Assembly (NCBI GenBank): GCA_023404495.1
Contig: JAEYBE010000051.1
Span: 1-64,000 of the forward strand
Source: Actinomycetes bacterium
Lineage (GTDB): Bacteria > Actinomycetota > Thermoleophilia > Solirubrobacterales > JACPNS01
Length of the DNA stretch: 64,000 bases
Reading direction: 5' to 3'
Shown here: positions 36,486 through 45,035 of the stretch, one piece after another
Layout of the letters: each line of letters starts with the position of its first letter
How positions within the stretch are numbered: the first letter of the stretch is position 1
The notes under the pieces: model-generated
What the model saw: the letters and a program-made list of their open reading frames with translations, nothing else
What the model was told of the DNA's origin: nothing
Database searches by the model: none
Translations under genes and position numbers: made by a program

Positions 36486-37003
36486 TCGTACCACCCCGGT
36501 CCCTCGGGCTCGTTGTGCGTGAACATCACCGGCTCGCCGCCCAGCGGGAAGTCGCGGCGCTGGGGGAAGCCCTCGTAATCCTCGGGCATCAGGATTCGGC
36601 GCATGTCCGGGTGACCCTCAAACTCGACGCCGAACATGTCGTAGATCTCGCGCTCCTGAAAATCGGCCGTCGGGAACAACTCGACGACGCTCGGGAGCTT
36701 CGCCTCGTCCACCTCGACGCGCGTCTTGACGCGCAGGCGCTCGACGCGGCGCATGTTCATCAGCTCGTAGTGGACGCCCAGGCGCGGCGTCTCGGGCAAG
36801 TAGTCGCAGCCGTGCACACTGCAGAGGAAGTTGTACTCGTGGCCCTCGGCGCCCTTCAAGTAGCTCAGCACGTCGCGCACGCTGGCCGGGGCAACTTCAA
36901 GACATGCCTGCTCGCGGAAGTAGCTGGTGCCGGTCACGGCCTCTTCGCCGACCTGCTCGCGCACGGCGTTGGCGATCAGCTCGAGTCCCGGGGCGTCAGG
37001 CAT
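36482..37003 (-). CDS. nuoC: NADH-quinone oxidoreductase subunit C
   Basis: The 173-residue subunit shows the 30-kDa-subunit motif [20 protein letters not shown] followed by [20 protein letters not shown] 37003 overlaps the nuoB end by eight bases. It is a structural component of the peripheral arm, separate from nuoD as in most actinobacteria. Confidence 0.96.
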   Translation of the reverse strand: MPDAPGLELIANAVREQVGEEAVTGTSYFREQACLEVAPASVRDVLSYLKGAEGHEYNFLCSVHGCDYLPETPRLGVHYELMNMRRVERLRVKTRVEVDEAKLPSVVELFPTADFQEREIYDMFGVEFEGHPDMRRILMPEDYEGFPQRRDFPLGGEPVMFTHNEPEGPGWYE

Positions 37004-37739
37004 CTGTGTCCTCCGCGAGGATGCTGCCGGCCGGACGACCGTTGCCCATCTGACGCTTGCGCTCGGCAATCAGCTGGTCGAGATCGACGCCCTCGGGGGC
37101 ACCGGCCGCGCCGTAGGGGTACTCCTCGGTGCCGTACGCGTCGTAACGCTGACGCCAGCCGAGGTCGGGGTTGCCCTTGATCTTGCGCTGCAGTTTGATC
37201 AGCGCATACATCAGCGCCTCCGGGCGGGGCGGACAACCCGGCACGTGGACATCGATCGGCAGGAACTTGTCGGCGCCCTGGACGACCGCGTAGTTTGAGA
37301 ACACGCCGCCGCTGGAAGAGCACGCGCCCATCGCGATTACCCACTTGGGCTCGAGCATCTGGTCGTAGATGCGGCGGATCACCGGCGCCATCTTGATCGA
37401 GACGCGGCCCGAGAGGATCAACAGGTCGGCCTGGCGCGGCGAGGCGCGGAAGGCTTCGCTCCCGAAACGCGCGATGTCGTAGCGGGCGTTGACCGTCGAC
37501 ATCATCTCGATCGCGCAACAGGCAAGGCCGAAGGTCATCGGGAAGACGGTCTGCGATCGCGCCCAGTTGAGCGCCTTCTCCAAAGTTGTGAGGCCGACCG
37601 ACTGCTCGACGTACTTCTCGAACTCCTCGCCCTCAAGGTCGCCGCGCAGCATCGCGCGAGCCTTGAGCTGGCGCGCGCGGAACTCCTCGCCCGAGCCGGG
37701 CTGCGTCGAGTAGAAGGGAGTTGGGAGCTGATCGCTCAC
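36996..37739 (-). CDS. nuoB: NADH-quinone oxidoreductase subunit B (cluster N2)
   Basis: The 247-residue subunit has [18 protein letters not shown] and [10 protein letters not shown], supplying the four cysteines of cluster N2 that hands electrons to quinone. A hydrophilic C-terminal ~50 residues goes beyond the core, as in other actinobacterial NuoB. GTG 37739 forms a GTGA overlap with nuoA; the frame is open for ten more codons but they lie within nuoA. Confidence 0.96.
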   Translation of the reverse strand: MSDQLPTPFYSTQPGSGEEFRARQLKARAMLRGDLEGEEFEKYVEQSVGLTTLEKALNWARSQTVFPMTFGLACCAIEMMSTVNARYDIARFGSEAFRASPRQADLLILSGRVSIKMAPVIRRIYDQMLEPKWVIAMGACSSSGGVFSNYAVVQGADKFLPIDVHVPGCPPRPEALMYALIKLQRKIKGNPDLGWRQRYDAYGTEEYPYGAAGAPEGVDLDQLIAERKRQMGNGRPAGSILAEDTDA

Positions 37740-38113
37740 AGTCGCCAGTCCAGTGCGCCGCGGCGCCATGAGTAGACGAACCCGACAAGCAGCAACACGC
37801 TGAATGTGAGCGTCTCGATCAGGGCGAATGTTCCGAAGGCCTTCAGCTCGACCGCGACGGGATACAAGAAGAGCACCTCAACGTCAAAGAGGATGAACAG
37901 CATCGCGATCAGGTAGAAGCTGACCCCGAAGCGGAAGCCTTCTTGCACTTCGGACGGCAGGCCGCACTCGTATGAATCTTCTTGAGCCTGCTTCGACGGG
38001 GTCCAGGACTTAGGCCGCTTGGGGCCGACGAAGATGTTCCCGACCGTGAAGATGCCACCGACAGCCAGGCCGAGCACGAGAAAGATCAGTACCGGCAGGT
38101 ATTCGTTGAGCAT
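37736..38113 (-). CDS. nuoA: NADH-quinone oxidoreductase subunit A
   Basis: First gene of the nuoABCDEFGHIJKLMN operon. The 125-residue subunit has three helices and the conserved [20 protein letters not shown] followed by [14 protein letters not shown], forming the loop near the quinone site. The ATG at 38113 has CGAGAAAGG shortly upstream in the mRNA sense. About 145 bp of AT-rich spacer separates it from the divergent gene at 38258. Confidence 0.96.
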   Translation of the reverse strand: MLNEYLPVLIFLVLGLAVGGIFTVGNIFVGPKRPKSWTPSKQAQEDSYECGLPSEVQEGFRFGVSFYLIAMLFILFDVEVLFLYPVAVELKAFGTFALIETLTFSVLLLVGFVYSWRRGALDWRL

Positions 38114-38184
38114 TCCGTTGCGACCTTTCTCGAGTCGGGGGGCGAAAAGTCTCAGCGCGCTTCAAGGTAAGCGTCTGAGCGATC

Positions 38185-38224
38185 ATCATATGACATTGTG
38201 ACAAGTTGTTACATAGTGCAATAT
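38185..38224. promoter_or_regulatory. Divergent promoter region with inverted repeat, between nuoA and the membrane-protein gene
   Basis: TGTGACAAGTTGTTACA (38197-38213) is an inverted repeat with one mismatch (8 + 1 + 8). On the plus strand TTGTGA (38196-38201), a 17-base spacer and CAATAT (38219-38224) form a plausible sigma-70-type promoter for the gene at 38258. On the minus strand TATGAT (38190-38185) is a good -10 for nuoA, 72 bases from its ATG. A repressor bound to the repeat would cover the plus-strand promoter and lie just upstream of the nuo -10. Confidence 0.5.
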
Positions 38225-38257
38225 GCCACTAGAAACGCCCTCTAGGGTCTCGTCCTG

Positions 38258-38695
38258 ATGGCGAGCATCCACCTGATAGTCGGAGTCGGCCTGGTCGCGG
38301 CCAACCTGGTCGCCGGGCTCTGGGGCGTTTACGCGTGGCTCGCGCGTAAGCCGAGCGTTGCCTTCTGGTACCTGCTGCGCGTCGCGCAGGTGATGATCAT
38401 CCTCCAGACCGTGCTCGGCGTGGCGCTTTTGCTCTCCGACCACAAGGCCGGCAGCGATCTGCACTATCTCTACGGTCTGCTGCCGCTCCCGCTGATGCTG
38501 ATCACCGAGATGATGCGCGTCGGCGCGGCCCAGCAGGTGGTCGGAGACACCGACTATCGCAAGCTGCCCGAAGATCAGGCCCGCGACCTGGCAATGAAGA
38601 TCTTCATCGCCGAAACCCGAGTGATGGCCCTGGGCTGCCTGATCATCGCCGCGCTCTGCCTAAGAGCCGCAACAACCAGCGGCCACCCCTTCTAG
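38258..38695 (+). CDS. Small membrane protein of unknown function
   Basis: This 145-residue protein has four hydrophobic segments (about residues 4-27, 36-58, 68-86 and 119-137) and a charged loop (VVGDTDYRKLPEDQARDLAMK). I do not recognise a family. Sharing a control region with nuo suggests, without proving, a link to respiration. It ends six bases before a palindromic repeat. Confidence 0.7.
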   Translation: MASIHLIVGVGLVAANLVAGLWGVYAWLARKPSVAFWYLLRVAQVMIILQTVLGVALLLSDHKAGSDLHYLYGLLPLPLMLITEMMRVGAAQQVVGDTDYRKLPEDQARDLAMKIFIAETRVMALGCLIIAALCLRAATTSGHPF

Positions 38696-38700
38696 ATACG

Positions 38701-38742
38701 ACAAAGATGCAGCTTTGACGTACGTCAAAGCTGCATCTTTGT
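38701..38742. repeat. Palindromic element, copy 2 (between convergent genes)
   Basis: A perfect 42 bp palindrome without a loop, centred between 38721 and 38722, with arms beginning ACAAAGATGCAGCTTTGACG. It lies between the stop at 38695 and the reverse stop at 38751, where it may end transcription from both sides. It is identical over these 42 bases to the core of copy 3 and differs from copy 1 at two mirrored positions. Confidence 0.92.
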
Positions 38743-38750
38743 AGGACTGG

Positions 38751-39242
38751 TCAGGGGCGTTCGGAGAGGATTCGGGCGTAGGCGCCTTGGTGGTAGAGCA
38801 ATGGCTCTCCGCCGTCGGCGGCGAACTCTTCGACGGCGACGATGCCGATCTCGTGGTCGCCGCCGGGCCGAAGGTCGGTCAACTCTCCGGCGAACCAGGC
38901 CAGCGATCCGCCCAGCACCGGGGCGCCCGCTTTCTCACTCCACTCGACCCCAGCGAACTTCTCTTCTTCCGACGCCTTCGAGGCGAACACCTTCGACAGC
39001 TCTTCCTGCTCTGCCGAAAGGACGTTGACGGCAACGCGGCCGCTGGCTTCGGCGGCGATCCGGGTGCGCGCGGTGCGATCAAAACAAACGATCATCAGCA
39101 GCGGGTCCAGCGAAAGCGAGGTGATCGCGTTGGCCGTCATTCCCGTCGGGCCGTTCTCGGAAAACGACGTCACCACGCAGACGCCCGTGGCAAAGTGCCC
39201 GATCGCCGCCCGAAACCGCCGGATTTCTACGTCATCGCCCAT
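38751..39242 (-). CDS. Flavin reductase-like domain protein
   Basis: The 163-residue product is a complete FMN-binding split-barrel protein of the flavin reductase (HpaC/NtaB) family: FATGVCVVTSF at the start and the SLDPLLMIVCFDRTARTRIA segment are typical. Such proteins reduce FMN with NAD(P)H for a partner oxygenase or act as flavoprotein oxidoreductases. No oxygenase partner is adjacent. ATG 39242 lies 57 bp from the divergent cytochrome c gene. Confidence 0.85.
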   Translation of the reverse strand: MGDDVEIRRFRAAIGHFATGVCVVTSFSENGPTGMTANAITSLSLDPLLMIVCFDRTARTRIAAEASGRVAVNVLSAEQEELSKVFASKASEEEKFAGVEWSEKAGAPVLGGSLAWFAGELTDLRPGGDHEIGIVAVEEFAADGGEPLLYHQGAYARILSERP

Positions 39243-39299
39243 GCGTCCGGGTATTCAACCAGCCCTCCCGTTTCGAGTCGCGTATTATCCCCGCCCGAG

Positions 39300-39689
39300 A
39301 TGTTCAACCGCACTCGATCCTTGCTTGTGCTGGCCCTCGTCGCGGCCGCCGCTTTCGCCTCTGGATGCGGCAGCGAGCGCATCAGCGTGCCCGAGGGCAC
39401 AGTCGCCTACGAGGGCGCGACGATCTTCGCCGAGAAGTGCGGCGGTTGCCACACGATCGCGGCCGCCGGCACGCACGGCTCTAAGCCCGACGGCGAGATC
39501 AACTCGAAGGACCGCACCAACGGCCCGAACTTCGACACGCGCAAGGAGTCGTACGAGTCGGCGATCACGGCAATCCGCCAGGGCGGGTTCTCCGGCGCGA
39601 TCATGCCGGGCAACATCGTCACCGGCGAGGACGCCAAGGCTGTAGCCATCTTCCTCGCCAAGTACTCCGGCACCAAGACCGCCGACTGA
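39300..39689 (+). CDS. Cytochrome c lipoprotein
   Basis: The 129-residue protein has a lipoprotein signal (hydrophobic stretch, then FASGC with lipidation Cys23), one CxxCH haem site (C47-GG-C50-H51) and a likely axial Met in GAIMPGNIV. It would sit on the outer face of the membrane as an electron carrier between quinol oxidation and a terminal oxidase. ATG 39300 follows TATTAT (39283-39288) closely, so the leader is very short. Ends 48 bp before serS. Confidence 0.9.
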   Translation: MFNRTRSLLVLALVAAAAFASGCGSERISVPEGTVAYEGATIFAEKCGGCHTIAAAGTHGSKPDGEINSKDRTNGPNFDTRKESYESAITAIRQGGFSGAIMPGNIVTGEDAKAVAIFLAKYSGTKTAD

Positions 39690-39737
39690 GCACACGCGGC
39701 GCGCTTGCTGCCGCGGCGGACGGTATACGTTCAGCAC

Positions 39738-40985
39738 ATGCTCGATCTGAAGGCGATTCGCGATGACCCGCAGCCGGTGCTCGACGCTCTGGCGCGGCGC
39801 AAGGACGGCTCAGAGGCGCGTCTGAGCAAAGCGCTCGAACTTGACGCCCGGCGCCGCGAGATCCTGCCGCGCCAAGAAGAACTCTCGGCCAAGCAAAACG
39901 CGGCCAACGATGCGATCGCCGAAGCCAAGCGCGCCGGCGGCGACGCCTCCGATGCGATCGAGCAGATGAAACTCGTGGCCGCGGAGAACAAGCAGCTAAA
40001 AGAAGAGCTCTCCAGCGTCGAGCAACAACTCGACGAGGTTCTCGCCAGCGTCCCAAACCCGCCAGATCCGACGGCCGCCGACGAGGACACCGAGATCAGT
40101 CGCTGGGGCGAAGGCGCGCCGCAAGGCAAGGACCACGTCGAGCTGGCTGGCTCGATGATCGACCTTGAGGCGGGAGCCCGTGTCGCGGGATCACGCTTCG
40201 TCTACCTGAAGGGCGACCTCGTCAAGCTCGAACTCGCGATCGTTCAGTTCATGATCGACAAGCTTTCGGGCGAGGGATTCACGCCAGTGATCCCGCCGGT
40301 GCTGGTGCGCGAGCGCGCGCTCTTTGGCACCGGCTTTCTGCCCGACACCGAGCAGCAGATCTACCGCCTCGAAGAAGACGACCTTTATCTCACCGGCACG
40401 AGTGAGGTCGCGCTCGCCAGCCTGCACGACGGCGAGATCCTCGATGCCGCAGACCTTCCGCTGCGCTACGCCGGCATCTCGCCTTGCTTTCGCCGCGAGG
40501 CCGGCGCGGCCGGAAAGGACACGCGCGGAATCTTTCGCGTACACCAGTTTGAGAAGGTCGAGATGTTCGTCTTCTGCGACCCGGCCAAGGCGGCCGAAGA
40601 GCACGAGCGAATCCTCGCGATCGAAGAATCCGTGATGCGCGACTTCGAGATTCCCTACCGCGTCGTCAACATCGCAGTGGACGACCTTGGCGCCTCGGCT
40701 GCTAAAAAGTTTGATATCGAAGCTTGGCTTCCGAGCCAGCAGCAGTACCGCGAGTTGACGTCCTGCTCGAACACCACCGACTACCAGGCCCGGCGCCTAG
40801 GAATCCGCGTCAGGCCCGAAGGTGGAGGTGCCCCGGTCACTGCCAACACACTGAACGGCACGGCGACGGCCCTGGGACGCACGATAATTGCAATACTTGA
40901 AAATCATCAGGGCGCAGACGGGGTAGTGAGGATCCCCGAATCGCTCACGCGTTTTGGGGCGCCATCCACGATCGGAGAATCATGA
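39738..40985 (+). CDS. serS: Seryl-tRNA synthetase
   Basis: A 415-residue class II synthetase. An N-terminal coiled-coil arm (about residues 25-105, rich in Glu/Lys/Gln) binds the long variable arm of tRNA-Ser. LYLTGTSEVALASLH, SPCFRREAGAAGKDTRGIFR (motif 2) and the motif 3 region NGTATALGRTIIAILENHQ form the active site. Two tRNA-Ser genes lie in this window, at 45845 and 52938. ATG 39738 lies just downstream of GTATAC. The stop overlaps the next gene in ATGA. Confidence 0.97.
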   Translation: MLDLKAIRDDPQPVLDALARRKDGSEARLSKALELDARRREILPRQEELSAKQNAANDAIAEAKRAGGDASDAIEQMKLVAAENKQLKEELSSVEQQLDEVLASVPNPPDPTAADEDTEISRWGEGAPQGKDHVELAGSMIDLEAGARVAGSRFVYLKGDLVKLELAIVQFMIDKLSGEGFTPVIPPVLVRERALFGTGFLPDTEQQIYRLEEDDLYLTGTSEVALASLHDGEILDAADLPLRYAGISPCFRREAGAAGKDTRGIFRVHQFEKVEMFVFCDPAKAAEEHERILAIEESVMRDFEIPYRVVNIAVDDLGASAAKKFDIEAWLPSQQQYRELTSCSNTTDYQARRLGIRVRPEGGGAPVTANTLNGTATALGRTIIAILENHQGADGVVRIPESLTRFGAPSTIGES

Positions 40986-41656
40986 CCAAAGTATTGATCG
41001 CTGACGACCATCACATCGTGCGGGACGCAATCAAGCTCCGCCTGCTCGAGAACGACGACATCGACGTCGTCGGTGAGGCCTCGAACGGGCTCGAAGCGGT
41101 TGACCTCGCCAAAACCGAGAAGCCCGACGTCGTGATCATGGATGTCGAGATGCCGGCGATCGACGGGATCGCCGCGACCAAGCAGATCGTCGAAGGTGCC
41201 CCGGGCACCAAGGTGATCATCTTCACCGCCCACCCCCAGCCCGACCTGCTCGCGCTGGCCCTGCGCGCCGGGGCAACCGGCTACGTGCTCAAGTCTTCCT
41301 CCGCCCAGGAACTTCACGAAGCCGTCCACACCGTCGCCGGTGGCGGCACGTTCGTCAACGGCGGCTTCGACGCGCCTTCGCCCGGCGTTTCAAACCTTGA
41401 GGCATTGAGCCCCCGCGAGGTCGAGATTCTCCAGCTCCTCGCAGAAGGCAAGCGCGCAAAGGACATCGCGAATGAGCTCTCGCTGAGCCCCGCGACCGTG
41501 CACACGCACGTGCGCAACGCGATCAGCAAGCTCGAAGTCGACACACGCACCCAAGCCGTCGCGCTTGCCGTGCGCTTCCGCTATCTCGTCGACGCCCCTG
41601 AGCTAGAGGACGACGAGAGCGGCGCCGAAGACGGCGCGATTCTGCCGGGCGCCTAG
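40982..41656 (+). CDS. NarL/FixJ-type response regulator
   Basis: The 224-residue protein has a receiver domain with acidic pocket Asp8/Asp9, phosphoacceptor Asp54 (VVIMDVEMP) and a conserved Lys (YVLKSS), then a LuxR-type helix-turn-helix (LSPREVEILQLLAEGKRAKD). The last 25 residues are acidic. No histidine kinase is nearby. It overlaps serS by four bases, so both share a transcript, which is unusual for a response regulator. Confidence 0.92.
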   Translation: MTKVLIADDHHIVRDAIKLRLLENDDIDVVGEASNGLEAVDLAKTEKPDVVIMDVEMPAIDGIAATKQIVEGAPGTKVIIFTAHPQPDLLALALRAGATGYVLKSSSAQELHEAVHTVAGGGTFVNGGFDAPSPGVSNLEALSPREVEILQLLAEGKRAKDIANELSLSPATVHTHVRNAISKLEVDTRTQAVALAVRFRYLVDAPELEDDESGAEDGAILPGA

Positions 41657-41670
41657 ACCGCGAATAATTT

Positions 41671-41687
41671 CCTAGCTGGGCGCTAGG
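41671..41687. terminator. Hairpin after the response regulator gene
   Basis: CCTAGC-TGGGC-GCTAGG forms a six-base-pair stem 15 bases after the response-regulator stop. No T tract follows. It may end the serS transcript before the efe promoter. Confidence 0.4.
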
Positions 41688-41705
41688 ACTCTGTGCTAGT
41701 TTGAT

Positions 41706-41724
41706 TCGGGTTAGGCAACCCTAA
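41706..41724 (+). promoter_or_regulatory. DtxR/IdeR-like iron box upstream of efeU
   Basis: TCGGGTTAGGCAACCCTAA matches the known 19-base DtxR/IdeR consensus (TTAGGTTAGGCTAACCTAA) at 15 of 19 positions by my alignment. It contains two overlapping inverted repeats (GGGTT/AACCC and TTAGG/CCTAA). Its place 16 bases before the efeU start fits iron-dependent repression of the efe operon. Confidence 0.65.
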
Positions 41725-41739
41725 TTCAGCTACGCAGCA

Positions 41740-42600
41740 GTGCTCCCCACCTACATCATCGGACTTCGCGAAGGCCTCGAAGCGGCCCTCATCGTCGGCA
41801 TCATCGCGGCATTCCTCAAGCGCGAGGGACGCACCGACGCGATGAAGTTCATGTGGGGCGGCGTCGCGGTTGCTGTCGCCATCTGCGTCGCGGTCGGCGT
41901 CGGTCTCGAACTCCTGGGCGGGCAGCTTCCACAGCGCCAGCAGGAGATGCTCGAGACGATCGTCGGCGTGATCGCCGTCGCGATGATCACCTTCATGATC
42001 ATCTGGATGTGCCGCCACTCGGCGCAGCTCAAGCACCAACTCCATGGTCAAGCGGCAAACGCGCTGGCCCAGGGGTCGGCGTTTGCGTTGATCGGCATGG
42101 CCTTCCTCGCGGTGATCCGAGAGGGATTCGAGACCGCGGTGTTCCTCCTGGCGACGTTCGACGGCGCAACCGACCCGTTGCTCGCCGGCCTCGGCGCGCT
42201 GCTTGGCCTGTTGACGGCGTTTGCCCTGGGTTACGGCATCTACCGCGGCGGCGTCAACCTCAATCTCTCAAAGTTCTTCCGCCTGACGGCCGCCGTGCTC
42301 GTACTCGTCGCCGCCGGACTGCTGGCCACCACGATGCACACGGCGTGGGAGGCGGGTTGGATCACATTCGGACAGACCCAGGCGCTCGACCTCACTTGGT
42401 TGGTGCGGCCGGGCAGCGTCTCTTCGGCGCTGCTGACCGGGATGCTCGGCCTGCAGCCCAAGCCGACCCAGATCGAAGTGATCGCGTACCTGCTCTACGC
42501 GGTTCCGATGCTCGCGTACGTTCTCTGGCCAAGGCAATCGCGCACCCAGCGCGCGGGCAGACGATCGACCCCCAGCGTTCAGCCCTCGACCGCGGCGTAG
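41740..42600 (+). CDS. efeU: EfeU/FTR1-type iron permease
   Basis: The 286-residue protein has about seven membrane helices and the two iron-translocation motifs: REGLE in IIGLREGLEAALIVG and REGFE in LAVIREGFETAVFLL. It imports ferric or ferrous iron using substrate passed by EfeO and EfeB. Start GTG 41740. It heads the efeUOB operon behind an iron-box candidate. The C-terminal ~20 residues are a basic cytoplasmic tail. Confidence 0.94.
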   Translation: MLPTYIIGLREGLEAALIVGIIAAFLKREGRTDAMKFMWGGVAVAVAICVAVGVGLELLGGQLPQRQQEMLETIVGVIAVAMITFMIIWMCRHSAQLKHQLHGQAANALAQGSAFALIGMAFLAVIREGFETAVFLLATFDGATDPLLAGLGALLGLLTAFALGYGIYRGGVNLNLSKFFRLTAAVLVLVAAGLLATTMHTAWEAGWITFGQTQALDLTWLVRPGSVSSALLTGMLGLQPKPTQIEVIAYLLYAVPMLAYVLWPRQSRTQRAGRRSTPSVQPSTAA

Positions 42601-42625
42601 TTCGCCGCCCCCTGGAGACATCGAC

Positions 42626-43759
42626 ATGAAGTACGTCCGCAACGCAGCAATGCTGCTGGCTTGCGCAACGCTCGCCCTCGCCGCCGCCGGTTGCGGCGAT
42701 TCCGCAGATCCCAACGCCGAGACTGTCAAGGTCGGCATCTCGGACGCAGGCTGCAGCCCCAAGGTGCTGAAGATTTCAGCGGGAGCGAAGAACTTTGAGG
42801 TCTCGACGACCGGTTCCGGCAAGGTCACCGAATACGAGATTCTCGACGGCACCCGCATTCTCGGCGAACGTGAGAATCTCACGCCGGGCGTGACCGGAAA
42901 GTTCTCGCTGAACCTCCCGGCCGGCGAGTACTCGTCCTACTGCCCCAATGGCAGCGAGACCGAGTACGGCAAGGTGATCGTCAGCGGCGCCGGCGGATCG
43001 ACGCAGGTCGCCGGCGCGTCGAAGAACCTCAGCAAGGCGACGGCCGGCTACGGCGACTACGTCAACGAGCAGACCGCCGAACTCGTCAAGCGCACCGCTG
43101 CTTTCACGGCGGCGATCAAGGCCGGCGACACCGCCGAGGCCAAGCAGCTGTTTGCCAGCACGCGCGAGCCCTACGAGCGGATCGAGCCGGTCGCCGAGAG
43201 CTTCGGCGGCCTTGACCCAAGGATCGACGCGCGCGAGAACGACGTCGCCGAGGGCGATCAGTGGACCGGCTTCCACCGGATCGAGAAGACGCTCTGGGAG
43301 AAGAACACGACAGCCGGGCTCAGCAAGTACGCCGATCAATTGACCGAGGACGTCGACGAGCTCCAGACGAAGGCCAAGTCACTCACCTATCAGCCGGCCG
43401 AACTTGCGAACGGTTCCACCGGCCTGCTCGACGAGATCTCCAAGAGCAAGATCACCGGCGAAGAAGACCGCTACAGCCACACCGACCTCTACGACTTCGC
43501 GGCAAACGTTGACGGCTCGCAGAAAGCGTTCTTGCTGCTTGCACCCGCCGTTTCCGAGAAGGACCCGGATCTGGTGGAGCAGATCAACGCCCGCTACGAC
43601 GACGTCGACCGCGCGCTGCTCAAGTACAGGAACCCAAGCGGTGGTGGCTACGTGCTCTACACCAAGCTCACTCCGGCCGACACCAAGATGCTCTCGCAGA
43701 AGATCGACGCGCTGGCCGAGCCGCTCTCAAAGGTCGCCTCGCAGGTGGTCGGCAACTAG
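42626..43759 (+). CDS. efeO: EfeO iron-uptake lipoprotein (cupredoxin + M75 imelysin-like)
   Basis: A 377-residue protein. A lipoprotein signal ends in LAAAGC (Cys23), then an EfeO-type cupredoxin domain (about residues 33-118, with Cys and Met-poor metal site), then the M75/imelysin-type helical domain holding the HxxE motif in WTGFHRIEKTLWE. It binds iron outside the membrane and delivers it to EfeU. The full two-domain form is present, unlike the short EfeM type. Confidence 0.92.
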   Translation: MKYVRNAAMLLACATLALAAAGCGDSADPNAETVKVGISDAGCSPKVLKISAGAKNFEVSTTGSGKVTEYEILDGTRILGERENLTPGVTGKFSLNLPAGEYSSYCPNGSETEYGKVIVSGAGGSTQVAGASKNLSKATAGYGDYVNEQTAELVKRTAAFTAAIKAGDTAEAKQLFASTREPYERIEPVAESFGGLDPRIDARENDVAEGDQWTGFHRIEKTLWEKNTTAGLSKYADQLTEDVDELQTKAKSLTYQPAELANGSTGLLDEISKSKITGEEDRYSHTDLYDFAANVDGSQKAFLLLAPAVSEKDPDLVEQINARYDDVDRALLKYRNPSGGGYVLYTKLTPADTKMLSQKIDALAEPLSKVASQVVGN

Positions 43760-43775
43760 CCACCAGGATCGGCAG

Positions 43776-45035
43776 TTGGCGCTCAATCGCAGACAGTTCC
43801 TGACCACTGCCGGGGCCGCCGGAGGCGGTCTTGTGCTCGGCGGCGTCGGTGGGTACATCGCCGCCGGGGGCGACGAGAACGCAGTTGCCGCCGAAGGCAC
43901 CGGTCAGGTCCCGTTCTATGGGGCGCACCAGGCGGGAATCGTCACGCCGCAGCAGGACAGGTTGCACTTCGCTTCGTTTGACGTGACGACAACAAGCGCC
44001 CGCGAGCTTCGCGCAATGCTCGAGGCCTGGACGGTTGCCGCCGCGCGCATGACGACCGGCAAGCCGGCCGGTCCGCAGAACGAAAGCCCGGACGCGCCGC
44101 CCGACGACACCGGCGAGGCGATGGGTCTGGCTCCGTCGCGGCTGACGATCACGATCGGGTTCGGGCCGAGCCTCTTCGGCGCCGGCGGCCGCGACCGGCT
44201 GGGACTCGGCTCCAAGATGCCTGCCGCGCTCAAACCCTTGCCCGCCCTGCCAAGTGACGAACTGAACCCGGCGATCTCCGACGGCGACATCTGCGTGCAG
44301 GCATGCTCGGACGATCCGCAGACTGCGTTTCATGCGGTGCGCAATCTCGCGCGCATCGGTCGCGGCACGGTGGCGATGCGATGGAGCCAGCTCGGCTTTG
44401 GCCGCACGAGCTCGACAAGCAGCGCGCAGGCGACTCCGCGCAACCTGATGGGCTTCAAGGACGGCACCAACAACATCACCGCCGAGGAAGGCGAGAAGGT
44501 TCTGAATGATCAGGTCTGGGCCCAGCGCTCCGATGGTGCGACGTGGATGGCCGGCGGGTCGTACATGGTCACGCGCCGCATCCGCATGCTGATCGAGGTC
44601 TGGGATCGCAACTCCCTGGCCGATCAAGAAGGCACATTCGGCCGCAAGAAGGCCTCCGGCGCGCCGGTGACCGGTATGCGCGAACACGATCAGCCCGAGT
44701 ACGACGCCAAGGGCCCCGACGGCAAGCCACTAATCGCTGAGACTGCGCACATCCGACTCGCCGCGCCGGAGAACAATGGTGGGATCCGGATGCTGCGCCG
44801 CGGCTACAGCTTCACGGATGGATTTGATCCCGACCTCGGCCAGCTCGACGCCGGCCTCTTCTTCATCGCCTACCAGCGCAACGCGCACAAGCAGTTCGTG
44901 CCGATCCAGACGCGGCTCGGCAAGACCGACGAACTCAACGAGTACATCGTGCACCGATCGAGCGCGCTGTTCGCAGTGCCGCCCGGCGTGCCCAATCAGT
45001 CCGGGCGCTTCGTCGGCGAAGGAATCTTCAGCTGA
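43776..45035 (+). CDS. efeB: EfeB, Tat-exported DyP-type haem peroxidase
   Basis: The 419-residue product begins with a Tat signal (LNRRQFLTTAGAAGGG). The DyP landmark GFKDGTNN holds the distal Asp, and the proximal His is probably that in ETAHIRLAAPENN. In EfeUOB systems it oxidises ferrous iron for uptake. I use TTG 43776 after CCAGGA, as no ATG or GTG precedes the twin arginines. The last eight bases, TCAGCTGA, also hold the stop of the convergent methyltransferase gene. Confidence 0.92.
   Translation: MALNRRQFLTTAGAAGGGLVLGGVGGYIAAGGDENAVAAEGTGQVPFYGAHQAGIVTPQQDRLHFASFDVTTTSARELRAMLEAWTVAAARMTTGKPAGPQNESPDAPPDDTGEAMGLAPSRLTITIGFGPSLFGAGGRDRLGLGSKMPAALKPLPALPSDELNPAISDGDICVQACSDDPQTAFHAVRNLARIGRGTVAMRWSQLGFGRTSSTSSAQATPRNLMGFKDGTNNITAEEGEKVLNDQVWAQRSDGATWMAGGSYMVTRRIRMLIEVWDRNSLADQEGTFGRKKASGAPVTGMREHDQPEYDAKGPDGKPLIAETAHIRLAAPENNGGIRMLRRGYSFTDGFDPDLGQLDAGLFFIAYQRNAHKQFVPIQTRLGKTDELNEYIVHRSSALFAVPPGVPNQSGRFVGEGIFS

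Noticed and set aside
38196..38213. Rex operator at the nuo promoter
   Set aside because: The left half resembles TTGTGA, but the repeat is 8+1+8 rather than the Rex spacing, so I describe it only as an unassigned inverted repeat.
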